From: Isoetes taiwanensis
Lineage: Eukaryota; Streptophyta; Lycopodiopsida; Isoetales; Isoetaceae
DNA: 64,000 bases
Reading direction: 5' to 3'
Assembly (NCBI GenBank): GCA_021234155.1
Contig: JAJEKV010000785.1
Coordinates: 27,716-91,715 of the forward strand
Below, one piece after another: positions 1-10,226 of the stretch (positions are counted from its first letter, which is position 1; every line of letters begins with the position of its first letter). A model generated the notes under the pieces. The model searched no databases. It worked only from the letters and a program-made list of their open reading frames with translations, and was not told the origin of the DNA. A program made the position numbers and the translations under genes.

Positions 1-2056
1 GGGATCTTCTTGGACATGAGATATCAACTCAAAGGGATCCGGTGGCTGCGAGGGAAATTGGAAGCCTTGAAGAAGTTGACACCACCGAAACCCTCAAAAA
101 GGTTAAAGGTTTTATGGGGATGACAAGTTTTCTTAGGATATATGTGCCTCACTTATCACACATTATTTGTCCTATAGCCGGGTTGACCCGGGGTTGGTAA
201 ATACTCCAAAGAAGAGAGTAAGTATATTTTTATAAAATGGGATGATGTTTGCCAGAGAGCTTTTGAGGAAATTATAGAAACCCTTTGCAATCCTACTATT
301 TTAAAACCTCCTGATCTTACAAAAACTTTCACTGCATATATAAGTGTGACCAAGAGAGCCATAGGTATAGCCCCTTTCTGAGGAACATGGAATTATAGCC
401 TTTTCAAGCAAAATCTGGTGCGACCACAGAACTTAGATATCAAAGATTAGAAAAAAGTCTGCTGCACTAATGTTCTTATTGGAAAAGCATGGACACTTCA
501 TACTTGCTTAACAGTCATACCCGGGGTTTTCATGAAGCAAAACCCATTGACACTATTGTTTGCAAAAAATTTACCAAAGGCAAAGTTATGCGAGATGGGC
601 TTGTAAGGTACAAAATTATGATATTGACATTAAAGTAATTAAAGTTCTTGAAGATCCTAGTGCTTATTTGCCTAATATGATGTTTAAGTATGAAGATCAA
701 GAAGGTTTGAATGAGGAAAATACAACTAACATAGTAGCTTTTGGCGGTGAGATGATTGATTGGCGAGGTTGACATTAAAAATTTTTTGGAGCATCTTTGA
801 GATACCAAAAGATACGAATAGCAGCCCGGTGAGGAGGTTCAAGGAAAAGTGTAAAACTTTTAGGCTCATTGAAGGTGTGCTATGCAAGGTGGATAAAGAA
901 GGGTCTTTGCTTTCGGGTGTGTTGACAAGGGTGAGGCTGAATTAATCATAGAGGCATGCCATGAAGGCATTTGTGGAGGCCATTATCTTTGTAGATACTA
1001 CACAAAGAAGATCATGAGGTCAGGGTATTTTTTTGGCCAACCTTGTTTAAAGATTGTTATAATAAAATTAAAAGTTGTCATAAGTGCGGATTTTTGGAAA
1101 AAGAATATTGCAGCCGGCACCACTTACGCCATTGTATCACTGGACCATTCCAAGTTTGGGGTTTGGATTTTATAGGACCCTTAGATCCCCCTTCATCTGC
1201 TCAACATCAATATATCTTGGTTGCAACAGATTACTTCACTAAATGGGCAGAATTTGTACCTCTTAGGGAAGCAAATGCTTTTACAAGCTGCTAGGTTCTG
1301 CATGAAAATATTTGCGGCGAGGTTTGGGATACCTTTTAAAATTATATCGACGGAGGAACTCGGTTTGTAAATCAAGTTATTGCTACACTCCTAGAGATCC
1401 TTAAGGTTAAGCATGTAAAGAGTTCAGCCTACTATCCCAGGGAAATGGCCAAAGCGAGAATCAACAAACAAGGTTCTTAAGTCCATATTGCAAAAAGCTG
1501 TTGTAGTTTGTCAAAAAGAGATTGGCATGAAAAACTTTATGATGCATTGTGGGCTTATAGAACTACTGATAAAAAATTCTACCAATCATACTCCATTTAG
1601 CTTGGTTTATGGTGTGGAATCTGTGGTTCCTATAGAGCTCGAGTTACCTTCATTAAGGTTGGCTCATAGAATCAATCGGAAATGGAAGAAGTTTGTGAGG
1701 GAAAGGTGTGTAAGGCTGATGCAATTGGATGAGCACAGATATGAAGCGAGAAAATCTTTGTTATGATTAAAAAGGCCAAGGATGTTGCAGCTTTTAAAGG
1801 CTGCTCACAAGCTCAAGGAATATTCAAGGAAGGGGAATTGGTTTTGAAATGGAATAAAGCAAGGGAGAAGGTTGCAAGCAAATTTGAGAATTTATGGGAG
1901 GGTCCTTTTGAAGTTATAGGTGTAGCGGGGCCGAGATTCATCTTTTGGTTAAGATCTGTGGAAGATAACTATAAGCTGCCAAATCCTATCAACATTCTAC
2001 ATTTGAAGAGGGTATTGGCAACAACATGTTGCCCTATGTTTGTTTGCATAATCTGA
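1..2056 (+). pseudogene. Ty3/gypsy retrotransposon pol remnant (RT end, RNase H, integrase)
   Basis: This is the 3' part of a Ty3/gypsy polyprotein that copies element RNA and inserts the cDNA. Bases 2-190 read as the end of reverse transcriptase (LLGHEIS, then a KKVKGFMGMTSF-like block). Bases about 225-760 resemble the RNase H region (KWDDVCQRAFEEI). The integrase follows: an HHCC zinc-binding region at about 940-1095 (ACHEGICGGHY, then KSCHKCG), the first catalytic Asp in GLDFIGPL (about 1160), a second near TDGGTRFVNQV (about 1350), and the typical TPFSLVYGVES stretch (about 1590). The C-terminal barrel (WEGPFEVIG) and HLKRV end it near 2030. Stops and frameshifts interrupt it at about 200, 380, 930, 1290 and 1440, so it cannot make one protein. 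The 5' part lies outside the window. Family assignment rests on domain order RT-RNaseH-IN and is secure; the lineage is not determined. Confidence 0.85.
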
Positions 2057-5000
2057 AGATGCATCCTTAACTTAAATTAGGATTTAAGTGTGTTTAGACA
2101 TAAATTCAACTTTGAGAAAAAAATTATAAAAAGATAAAAACATCAAAAACATCAAAAACATTTTGTTCTATATGTTCTTTGTGATTGATTAAGTATTATT
2201 GACTTTGTTCTTGCTTAAAATGTCATGTGTAGCTTTTAACGAGGGGTTTAGCGATCCGGGGATGTTGTCTTCAAGAGGTTGAATATTTTCCATGCGGGTT
2301 CACCGGTCGACCATCATTCATCATTGCATTAGTGATCTTGCCCGACATCTGAGCCTTATTCCTTACCTTCACTTCATGATCATGTCCTTCTAGCAAGCTC
2401 GCCAAATCAACATCCCACACAAGCGGGCTTGCAAATGCTAATCATCTTTATTTGTCATGCGGGTGCATCGGTGGCCATTATTCATACGCACATTTGTGGT
2501 CCTACCTAGCATCAAGCCTTATCATATACTCTTCTTTCCATATTCCTATTCCTTTAGCAAGCAGCGCCAAATCAACATCCCACCAAGCGGGCTTGCAAAT
2601 GCTAATCATCTTTATTTGTCATGCGGGTGCACCGGGTTGGCCATCATTCATCGCACATTTGTGGTCCTACCTAGCATCAAGCCTTATCATATACTCTTCT
2701 TTTCATATTCCTATCCCTTTAGCAAACCTTTGCCAAATCAACATCCCACCAAGCGGGCTTGCAAATCTTTGAACATTTTTATTTCCATGCGGGTGCACCA
2801 GCCATTGTCATACTTCCATCGCTCACTTGTTGGCCTATTTATTCCATATGACTTCACTCCTTGCCACATTCATTTCCCTCAGAAGTGCCTAGTTCAACTT
2901 CCCATCAAGGCAAACTTCTCAACATCTTTGTTGTGAGGTTGAAGTATGGGGTTGGTGAACCGACTTCCTCTTTCTTTTAGCATGATCTTTGCCACATTTT
3001 GTGGCAGCAAAGAAATGTACAACACAAGAAGAAGACAAGCTGCCAATGCTGATTTTAAGCTGATTACACTCTTGAAGGATTATTTTTTCAGATCATTGAA
3101 GAATTTTTTTTGATGAAGACTAAGGAAGGACATTCATGGAAGCTATTTCATTAGATCAAATTAAATGGTCACAAGGAGCAAGAAAAAGTCAAGTCATCAT
3201 ATTTGAGCAAACAAGAGAGCAAAGGACACAAACATTTACTTTGAAGACATAAGAAGGTTTTGAAGACCCCCAAGAGTTCCATGGTATGTGCAAAATAACT
3301 CTAGATCAAGTTCATATTGAGGCAAATTCCTATACCATTATTTCACCCCATACCACCTTCTTTCCTTGATTTCCAAGTTGGTACATCCTCAATCAACCTT
3401 GTTTTCCAATTGACAACATTTTTTGTCTAGCCAAAAAAGCTTCACTCTCATCTCTTCCATAACTCCATACATTCATTTCCATGATAAGCTTCCAAAAAGA
3501 AAAATGGTCAAGAAATTTGCAAAAGTTATGCATAAAGGTGGCATTGTGCCACGTATAACCTTGGAAGCCACCTCACATCTCCATCATTCCTCATCATCAC
3601 TTACATCATACTCCCTCCATCCCCAAGTTCAAAAATTAAAAATTGGCTAAAGGGCTTCCATTTTTCAAGTTGATTATGATTCTATGTAATATTGCCACTT
3701 GGGAGTGCCATGTCATTTGCACATCATCCTCCTCATCATCATATATGCCATACACGTGTCATCCACATCCATAAGTTGAAAAAGTTTTTTGGCTAGACAA
3801 AAAATTGAGTCAAGATACATTGCCATGTCATTTGCCTAGTCATCACCATTGCCATGTCATATGCCATCACAATTGCCTAGTCATCTTTTTTGCCATATTT
3901 CACATCCTATGGTTAAGCTATGCAAAAAATTATTCCTAGCAAAAGATTCCAATTGAGATGGGAGAATATGCTAATATCCTTTATCTTGGCCTTTGGATTA
4001 TTGCCTTGAGATTCGTGCCTTTCTATAAAAAATTAAAAAAAAAAAATTTTCCTATTCTACCCCACCTAGCATTCTCTACCCCCCCCTGCCAGCTCATCCA
4101 CCAATCCACACCCTCCACGTGGCACCATGGGGCATGGGGGCCGGGCACGGGCCGGTTCCCCCTTCATAATGGCACGTTTATTCGGGGAAGAAATTGCGGT
4201 AAAATTCCTTTTATACACTAGTGCGCTTTTTCTAAACATGCACGTGGGATATTTGGACTATTTTTCAAGAACCCTAATTTTCGATGAAGGCCAAGATCCG
4301 GAAAATTGGTTGGAATTACACTGCTTAATCATAGCTCACGCACCCTCCATTCACCTACACGCATCCATACCGACTCATAAACAAACAAAATTTGAATTTC
4401 AAGCAGGAATTTGCCAAGATTTGAACCGAAAGCAGGGGCGTTTAAGATGGATTGAGATCTTGCATTGTTTTCAGGGGTTGTATGCGTGAAGAACGTCGAC
4501 TTGAAGCTTTTTAGAGGCGGATTGGTGATTCCTAGTTGCATTTGCTCCTCTAGCCTCCAAATTCGGAAGAATTGGCCGGGCTATTGAGATTATCGACCAC
4601 TTTTGAGATTATTGACAATTTGATCTGTTTGATTGTTTTTCACGAGACCATTGGACTTCGGGGAAATTGATGTTGATCTTTTGAATAGCTTCTTGAATGA
4701 AAATCGACCTTAGAAAAAAAAAGGTGTGGTGATTGTTCTTGAGTTTAATCCTTGATTTTGAGAAAACTAAAAAATAATTTAGTTTGAAATTTTTATGCAC
4801 TATAACTAGAGGGTATTTCGAACCGATACACTTGAAAAACACAAAAAGCCAATTAGATTTCATATTAGGTAAAAGTTGCTCTCGGGTTCTTGCGGTCGGT
4901 GATAGGAGATTTTAATCAAATTCTACCCTTTAGGTTGTTAATTTCCTGAAATTTTTAAGTTGCCTTCAATCTAGACACCGGTCGGAGATATCTCAAATTT

Positions 5001-5372
5001 CCAAAACTAAAAAACTTGTTCCATCTTCAATCTGCAAAAATAGCTTCTTTGTTCTTTGGTATTGACCAATTTTTGACCGGTCGGAAGTGTGATTTTGAGA
5101 ACCTTGCTTATCTCAGCTCTATCTAGACTTTTGAACACTTTGATTCCCACATCTGTTAAGAAGATCTCTATCAAAAATCAATTGATTTGCTTGATTTGAT
5201 TTTAAATGGCACAAGTTTATGGTCGAGACCATTTTTTTTGCTTGAGGGGAAAGCGATGTCGATCTTGAAATTTCAGTGACTTTTCCAGGTTTTGGTGATT
5301 CAGAGTGGTTGCCTTAAGCAACCTGGAGGTTCTAAACCATTAGGTTGGAGGTTTTGCCAAAAAAGCCTTCAA
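2057..5372. other. Non-coding flank, probable LTR/3' region of the gypsy remnant
   Basis: No coding sequence can be supported here. The position directly after the integrase end suggests 3' untranslated region and LTR, but no matching second LTR is present, so this is inference. It contains a 164-bp tandem array (listed separately), short duplications of TTGCCATGTCAT-type words around 3810-3890, TATA-like words near 4022 and 4208, and a GC-rich patch around 4125-4200. Short ORFs here have no coding signature. Confidence 0.4.
2232..2945 (+). repeat. 164-bp tandem repeat array
   Basis: Two units start with TAGCAAGC at 2391 and 2555, and a third with TAGCAAAC at 2720, giving periods of 164 and 165 bp. 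Each carries CCAAATCAACATCCCAC, AAGCGGGCTTGCAAAT and a CATGCGGGTGCACC-like core, then CATATACTCTTCTTT. Diverged partial units flank them: one before 2391 sharing CATGCGGGTTCACC and GAGCCTTAT, and one after about 2890. Both long overlapping reading frames across the array are repeat-driven and not taken as genes. Confidence 0.85.
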
Positions 5373-6325
5373 CAAGGTGGCATGCTAGGTGGCATGTTGG
5401 AGCCCACGTGGCATGTTGGAGTGTAGGTGGCATGTTGGAGCCTAGTTGGCATGTTGGAGCCTACGTGGCATGTTGAAGCCTTGGTGGCATGTTGGAGCCT
5501 GAGGTGGCATATTTGAGCCACCTTGGCATCTTGAGCCTAGGTGGCACGTTGGAGCCAACTTGGCATGTTGGAGCTCACGTGGTACGCTTGAGCCCAGGTG
5601 GCATGTCGGAGCCTAGGTGGCATGCTAGGTGGCATGTTGGAGCATAGGTGGCATGTTGGAACCTAGCTGGCATGTTGGAGCCTACGTGGCATGTTGGAGC
5701 CTAGGTGGCATGTTTGAGCCAACTTGGCACGCTTTGAGCCTAGGTGGCATGTTGGAGCCACCGGGCCGAGGTGGCATGTTGGAGCCTACGTGGCATGTTG
5801 GAGCCTAGGTGGCATGCTAGACCTCACGAGGCATGTTGGAGCCTAGTTGGCATGTTGGAGCCTACGTGGCATGTTGGAGCCCAGGTGGCATGTTGGAGCC
5901 TAGGTGGCATATTTGAGCCACCTTGGCATGCTTGAGCCTAGGGGCACGCGTTGGAGCCAACTTGGCATGTTGGAGCTCACGTGGCATGTTGGAGCCCAGG
6001 TGGCATGTTGGAGCCTAGGTGGCATGTTGGAGCCCACGTGGCATGTTGTAGCCTAGGTGGCACATTGGAGCCTAGGTGGCATGCTAGAGCTCACGTGGCA
6101 TGTTGGAGCCTAGGTGGCATGTTGGAGCCACCTTGGCATGTTGGAGCCTAGGTGGCATGCTTGAGCCTAGGTGGCACGTTGGAGCCAACTTGGCATGTTG
6201 GAGCTCACGTGGTACGCTTCAGCCCAGGTGGCATGTTGGAGCCTAGGTGGCATGCTAGGTGGCATGTTGGAGCTCACGTGGCATGTTGGAGCGTAGGTGG
6301 CATATTTGAGCCACCTTGGTGAGCA
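5373..6325 (+). repeat. 19-bp minisatellite, block 1
   Basis: About 50 tandem copies of a 19-bp unit, consensus GGTGGCATGTTGGAGCCTA. The core GGCATGTTGGAGCC is stable, while the linker between cores varies among TAGGT, CACGT, ACCTT, AACTT and ATAGG, and GTTGG alternates with GTTTG. Because 19 is not a multiple of three, the array stays open in several frames and yields spurious MLEPRWHVGAHV-like peptides. The same repeat recurs at 8714-8845, 9000-9478, 13290-14160 and 17117-18157. Confidence 0.95.
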
Positions 6326-6368
6326 TACCTCATGACATTGTGCAAGATCCGGTGTCGACCCGGGGTAT

Positions 6369-6430
6369 GGCCTCCAAAACGTAAACTCTGTGGGTTGCTA
6401 GGTTATTGTAGGGTTTACGTTATGGAGGTC
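6369..6430. repeat. 62-bp hairpin module H, five copies
   Basis: Copies lie at 6369-6430, 7181-7242, 7506-7567, 8318-8379 and 8647-8699 (the last loses its right arm). Each reads GGCCTCCAAAACGTAAACCC, a loop of about 20 bases, then AGGGTTTACGTTATGGAGG, so the arms pair over about 21 bp with two mismatches. It marks every junction of the fold-back structure. Shorter relatives occur at 9842-9884 (ATGTAAACCCTA / TAGGGTTTACAT, 12 bp perfect) and 10162-10195 (imperfect). The stem contains AAACCCT, the plant telomere heptamer, but not in tandem. Confidence 0.9.
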
Positions 6431-7242
6431 GAGTTTTATTCAGTTGCACTTGAGACATGGTCGAGAAGCTGCAGTTGAAAACCTGAAGCAATAGAAACTG
6501 ACGAAATGGGGTTTGGATTTACCAGGCGGGCTTTCCTACCGGTGCTCCTCAGGGGGAAAATGTCGATGCCTCCCTTCCGGAACCGGTTTCCCTATCCGGC
6601 CCGTTGAATTCTCCATTCAAGTAACTTGCTTCGAAAGCGAGGCTTAAAAAATTCAAGATCTGTCCGGGAGAACATATAAAACCGCCAAAGTGTCTGCGAT
6701 TCGTGATTGTAGAAAACCAAGTGTTTTGTCGTTCGGGCAGTACAAAGGCCCCGGAATGGAGATTTGACTTCGCCATGTCGTCCGAAACAGCGAAATTACC
6801 CTAGGGACCAAGTTACACGGTCATTTTTTGCAGCAAAAGAAACACGAACCCTCTACATGGCAGTATTCTGCACCCTTCGCTAAGGCCAATTCACTACGAA
6901 CGTGTTGGACATGAGCTACTTTGGCGCGTCCGGGAGCAAGGGTGGTCTTCTGCCCACGAAACTTGGTCTCCAGGGTAATGTCGATGTTTCGAGTCCGTTG
7001 GCAGAGTCAGATCACAGTTCCGGGGTGGGAGAGTTGCCCGTCCCTGGCCAAGGACCTTCCAGAGAGGACCTTTGGGACGAACTTCTTCTGGAAGGTTTTA
7101 GGGCTCCGTCATCTGGCGTCAACGCCCTCCCACTACCTCATGACATTGTGCAAGATTCTGGTCCAATCTGGCTAGGGTATGGCCTCCAAAACGCAAACCC
7201 TGTGCCTTGCCAGGTTATTGTAGGGTTTACGTTATGGAGGCC
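6369..7242 (+). repeat. Fold-back element, left arm (hairpin-A-hairpin)
   Basis: This arm is the inverted partner of 7506-8379. It consists of a 62-bp hairpin (6369-6430), a 750-bp body A (6431-7180) and a second 62-bp hairpin (7181-7242). The mirror-image arm has exactly the same segment lengths, and long stretches are identical, so duplication or gene conversion is recent. Just upstream (6335-6368) lies a short end of another A body, sharing CTCATGACATTGTGCAAGAT with 7138-7157, so the structure was once longer. A 68-residue reading frame inside A (from 6910) is preserved in both arms, but I recognise no protein family and do not call a gene. Confidence 0.9.
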
Positions 7243-7505
7243 AAAACGTGGTCAGTTGCACTTGGGACCTGGTGTACCTTTTTCGAACATGCATGCGGAG
7301 CCATGGCAACTGAAATAACAGACTTTGGATCTATTGGCGATCCCGACTCATTCCAAAAAAATTTGCTACTACAAAATGTGTTCTTGACTTCTAATTGCGA
7401 CACTGGGAGGAGGATAAATCCAAACCCCATTTCGTCAGTTTCTATTGCTTCTGGTTTTCAACTGCAGCTTCTCGACCATGTCTCAAGTGCCACTGAATAA
7501 AACTC
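7243..7505 (+). repeat. Fold-back element, spacer C (copy 1)
   Basis: This is the 263-bp segment between the two inverted arms. It has a direct-orientation relative at 8380-8646 (267 bp), sharing CATGCATG(C/G)GGAGCCATG, AACTGAAATAACAGA and the GGAGGA-AATAAATC region. Its last 95 bp or so (7410-7505) are nearly identical in direct orientation to 8228-8317 at the outer end of the right arm. Spacer and arm therefore share a common boundary segment next to each hairpin. Confidence 0.8.
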
Positions 7506-8379
7506 GACCTCCATAACGTAAACCCTACAATAACCTAGCAACCCACAGGGTTTACGTTTTGGAGGCCATACCCTGGTCAGATTGGACCAGGATTTTGCAC
7601 TTGTCATGAGGTAGTGGGAGGGCGTTGAAGCCAGAAGATGAAGCCCTAAAACCTTCCAGAAGAAGTTCGTCCCAAAGGTCCTCTCTGGAAGGTCCTTGGC
7701 CAGGGACGGGCAACTCTCCCACCCCGGAACTGTGATCTGACTCTGCCAACGGACTCGAAACATCGACATTACCCTGGAGACCAAGTTTCGTGGGCAGAAG
7801 ACCACCCTTGCTCCCGGACGCGCCAAAGTAGCTCATGTCCAACACGTTCGTAGTGAATTGGCCTTAGCGAAGGGTGCAGAATACTGCCATGTAGAGGGTT
7901 CGTGTTTCTTTTGCTGCAAAAAATGACCGTGTAACTTGGTCCCTAGGGTAATTTCGCTGTTTCGGACGACATGGCGAAGTCAAATCTCCATTCCGGGGCC
8001 TTTGTACTGCCCGAACGACAAAACACTTGGTTTTCTACACCGTCGACTGCAGGACACTTTGCGGTTTTATATGTTCTCCCGGACAGATCTTGAATTTTTT
8101 TGAGCCTGCTCGAAGCAAGTTACTTGAATGGAGAATTCAACGGTCGGATAGGGAAACCGGGTTCCGGGAAGGGAGGCATCGGCATTTGCCCTCCCGGAGG
8201 AGCACTGGTAGGAAAGCCTGCCTCGGTAAATCCAAACCCCATTTCGTCAGTTTCTATTGCTTCAGGTTTTCAACTGCAGCTTCTCGACCATGTCTCAAGT
8301 GCAACTGAATAAAACTGGACCTCCATAACGTAAACCCCACAATAACCTAGCAACCCACAGGGTTTACGTTTTGGAGGCC
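7506..8379 (-). repeat. Fold-back element, right arm (inverted copy)
   Basis: Reverse complement of 6369-7242, built from hairpin 7506-7567, body 7568-8317 (750 bp) and hairpin 8318-8379. Differences from the left arm are mostly one- to few-base indels around CG and C/G runs (for example near 8040-8060 and 8180-8215). The minus strand carries the same 68-codon open stretch as the left arm (from 7845 downward). Nothing identifies a transposase. Confidence 0.9.
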
Positions 8380-8699
8380 AAAACGTGGTCGACTTCTTTG
8401 ATAACTAGGTGGACCATTTCTAAACATGCATGGGGAGCCATGAGAACTGAAATAACAGAGTTTCGATCTAGTCGCCAATCCGAGTGACCCCAAACAATTT
8501 TGCTACTGCATAAGGCGCTCTACACTTTTAATTGCAAAACTAGGAGGAGAATAAATCAAAACCCCATTCTTGCAATTTCTACTGCCTCGTGTTTTCAACG
8601 GCCATTTTGCTTTCGACCATGTCCCAAGTGCAACGGACCAAAGCCCGACCTCCATAACGTAAACCCTACAATAACCTAGCAAGGCACAGGGTTTACGTG
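8380..8699 (+). repeat. Spacer C copy 2 and truncated hairpin
   Basis: 8380-8646 is a diverged direct copy of the spacer at 7243-7505. 8647-8699 is the fifth hairpin, whose right arm breaks off after GGGTTTACGT and runs into unrelated sequence and then minisatellite. The order hairpin-A-hairpin-C-hairpin-A(inverted)-hairpin-C-hairpin is therefore complete within 6369-8699. Confidence 0.8.
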
Positions 8700-9000
8700 C
8701 CATATCCCCACTCGGAATGCCTAGATGGCATGCTTGAGCTTAGGTGCCATGCCTGACCCACATTGGCATGTTGGAGCGTATTTGGCATGTTGGAGCGTAT
8801 TTGGGATGTTGGAGCCGTATTTGGCATGTTTGAGCCTAGGTGTGTCTTTTCTAAACGTGCATTGCGGAGCCATGGCAACTGAAATAACCGAGTTTGGATC
8901 TATTGGCCATCCCGAATGATCCCAAACAATTTTGCCCATGAAACTTGGTCTTCAGGGTAATGTCAACGTTTTGAGTCCATTGGCAGAGTCAGTTTTGAGT
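8700..9000 (+). repeat. Minisatellite fragment plus chimeric C/A junction
   Basis: 8714-8845 holds a few irregular minisatellite units (GTATTTGGCATGTTGGAGC). 8846-8930 is a third fragment of spacer C (GTGCATTGCGGAGCCATGG, AACTGAAATAACCGAG). It joins at about 8937 to an internal piece of body A (AAACTTGGTCTTCAGGGTAA). The join shows rearrangement between modules of the same family. Confidence 0.75.
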
Positions 9001-9478
9001 CCAGTGGCATGTTGGAGCCTGCGTGGCATGTTTGAGCACGTTGGAGCCTAGGTGGCATGTTTGAGCCATTTTGCATGTTGGAGCCTAAGTGGCATGTTGG
9101 AGCCACCTTGGCATGTTTGAGCCTAGGTGGCATGTTAGAGCCACCTTGGCATGTTGGAGCCCACGTGGCATGTTGGAGCCCACGTGGCATGTTTGAGCCA
9201 CCTTGGCATGTTGGAGCCTAGGTGGCATGTTGAAGCCCATGTGGCATGTTTGAGCCACCTTGTCATGTTGGAGCCTAGGTGGCATGTTTGAGCCACGTGG
9301 GCTCTAACATGCCAAGGTGGCTCAAACATGCCACCTAAGCTCTAACATGCCACCTAGGCTCAAACATGTCAATGTGGCTCCATATGCCACGTAGGCTCCA
9401 ACATGCCACCTAGGTTCCAACATGCAAAGGTAACTTTCGGGCATGCCACCTAGGCTCAAGCATGCCATCTAGGCACTC
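9000..9478. repeat. 19-bp minisatellite, block 2, with an internal orientation switch
   Basis: Units run in the plus orientation from 9000 to about 9298, then on the minus strand to 9478. At the switch, GGCATGTTTGAGCCACGTGG is followed by GCTCTAACATGCC, so one unit faces its own reverse complement across a few bases. The minus-oriented part leads into the flank F that reappears inverted at about 13149-13293. Confidence 0.9.
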
Positions 9479-9622
9479 CAAGTGGTGACATGGCATGTCA
9501 AGTAAGCAAGGCCAAGTTTTGACTAGGCCAAAAATGAAAAGATGTCCATCTTTGGTCTTTTCATTGGGTGATGTTGGCAAATTTTGGGTGACATGGCTAG
9601 ATGGTGGTGACGTGACTAGGAC
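9479..9622 (-). repeat. Flank segment F, left (inverted) copy
   Basis: The reverse complement of this segment matches 13149-13293 over about 140 bp, sharing AATTTGCCAACATCACCCAA, GAAAAGACCAAAGATGGACA and GGCCTAGTCAAAACTTG. Each copy borders a minisatellite block on its outer side. The two copies bracket the tandem arrays at 9.7-13.07 kb as an inverted pair. Confidence 0.8.
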
Positions 9623-9699
9623 TTTATGCAAGAAATATGATAACCTTTGAAATTTTTGTAGAAGAGTTTGGCAAGGGATAGAATAGAAGGATTTTGGAG

Positions 9700-10226
9700 A
9701 ACTCACAAGCCCCTTTCGGTGAAGGGGAGTGCGGATCAGCATGTTGGGGGGGGATTCGACCCCATCTCAGGGCATGGTCCCCGAGCATACGAGAACTCCA
9801 TGCAAAGTTTGGATGTGTGAGTCTCCGTCTTGGCCTTTCGAGATGTAAACCCTAGCAAACCCTAGTGTTTGATAGGGTTTACATTGAGGGATGCTCAGAT
9901 GACCCGAGAGGGCCCGGGATCCGGCGTGGAATACCCGTCTTCGGATTACCCTCATGGCCTTTGGGTGAGAGAGCCAAATTTCCGGTGCGACATACCTTTG
10001 GGAGACTCCCCTTCACAAGCCCTTTTCGGTGAAGGAAGGGGAGTGAAAAGCATGCCACGCTAGAGGGGGATTCGACCCCATCTCCGGGGCATGGTCCCCG
10101 AGCATACGAGAGAACTCCATGCAAAGTTTCGGATGTGTTAGTCTCCGTCTTGACGCTCGAGATGTAAACCCTACCAAACCCTAGAGGATTTACATTCTGG
10201 GGATGCTCCTCTGATCAAGAGGGCCG
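9700..10226 (+). repeat. 316-bp tandem duplication with small hairpins
   Basis: Unit 1 (about 9710-10020) and partial unit 2 (10021-10226) repeat with a 316-bp period. They share CACAAGCCCCTTTCGGTGAA, GGATTCGACCCCATCTC, GGCATGGTCCCCGAGCATAC and CTCCATGCAAAGTTT. Each carries a GATGTAAACCCTA hairpin, 9842-9884 being perfect over 12 bp. The reverse strand around 10060-10080 forms a GGGGTCGAATCCCC stem-loop that resembles a tRNA T-arm, but no full cloverleaf was found. Confidence 0.75.

Noticed and set aside
2452-2936. 106- and 159-codon overlapping ORFs
   Set aside because: Both run through the 164-bp tandem array with repeated peptide blocks; no family resemblance.
5744-6151. Long MLEPRWHVGAHVACWS-type peptides in the minisatellite blocks
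   Set aside because: A 19-bp repeat without stops yields the same peptide in several frames and on both strands; not genes.
5373-6325. CRISPR-like regular repeat spacing
   Set aside because: The 19-bp unit is head to tail with 4-5 variable bases, not repeats separated by unique spacers, and the DNA is plant nuclear.
6902-7318. 138-codon ORF in the fold-back arm
   Set aside because: Its first 68 codons are preserved in the inverted arm, but the arms are near identical DNA anyway; no independent evidence of coding.
10020-10110. tRNA gene on the minus strand (GGGGTCGAATCCCC T-arm)
   Set aside because: No matching acceptor, D-arm or anticodon arm could be formed.
9842-10195. Telomere-like AAACCCTA words
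   Set aside because: Only one or two imperfect heptamers per hairpin, no tandem run; not an interstitial telomere tract.
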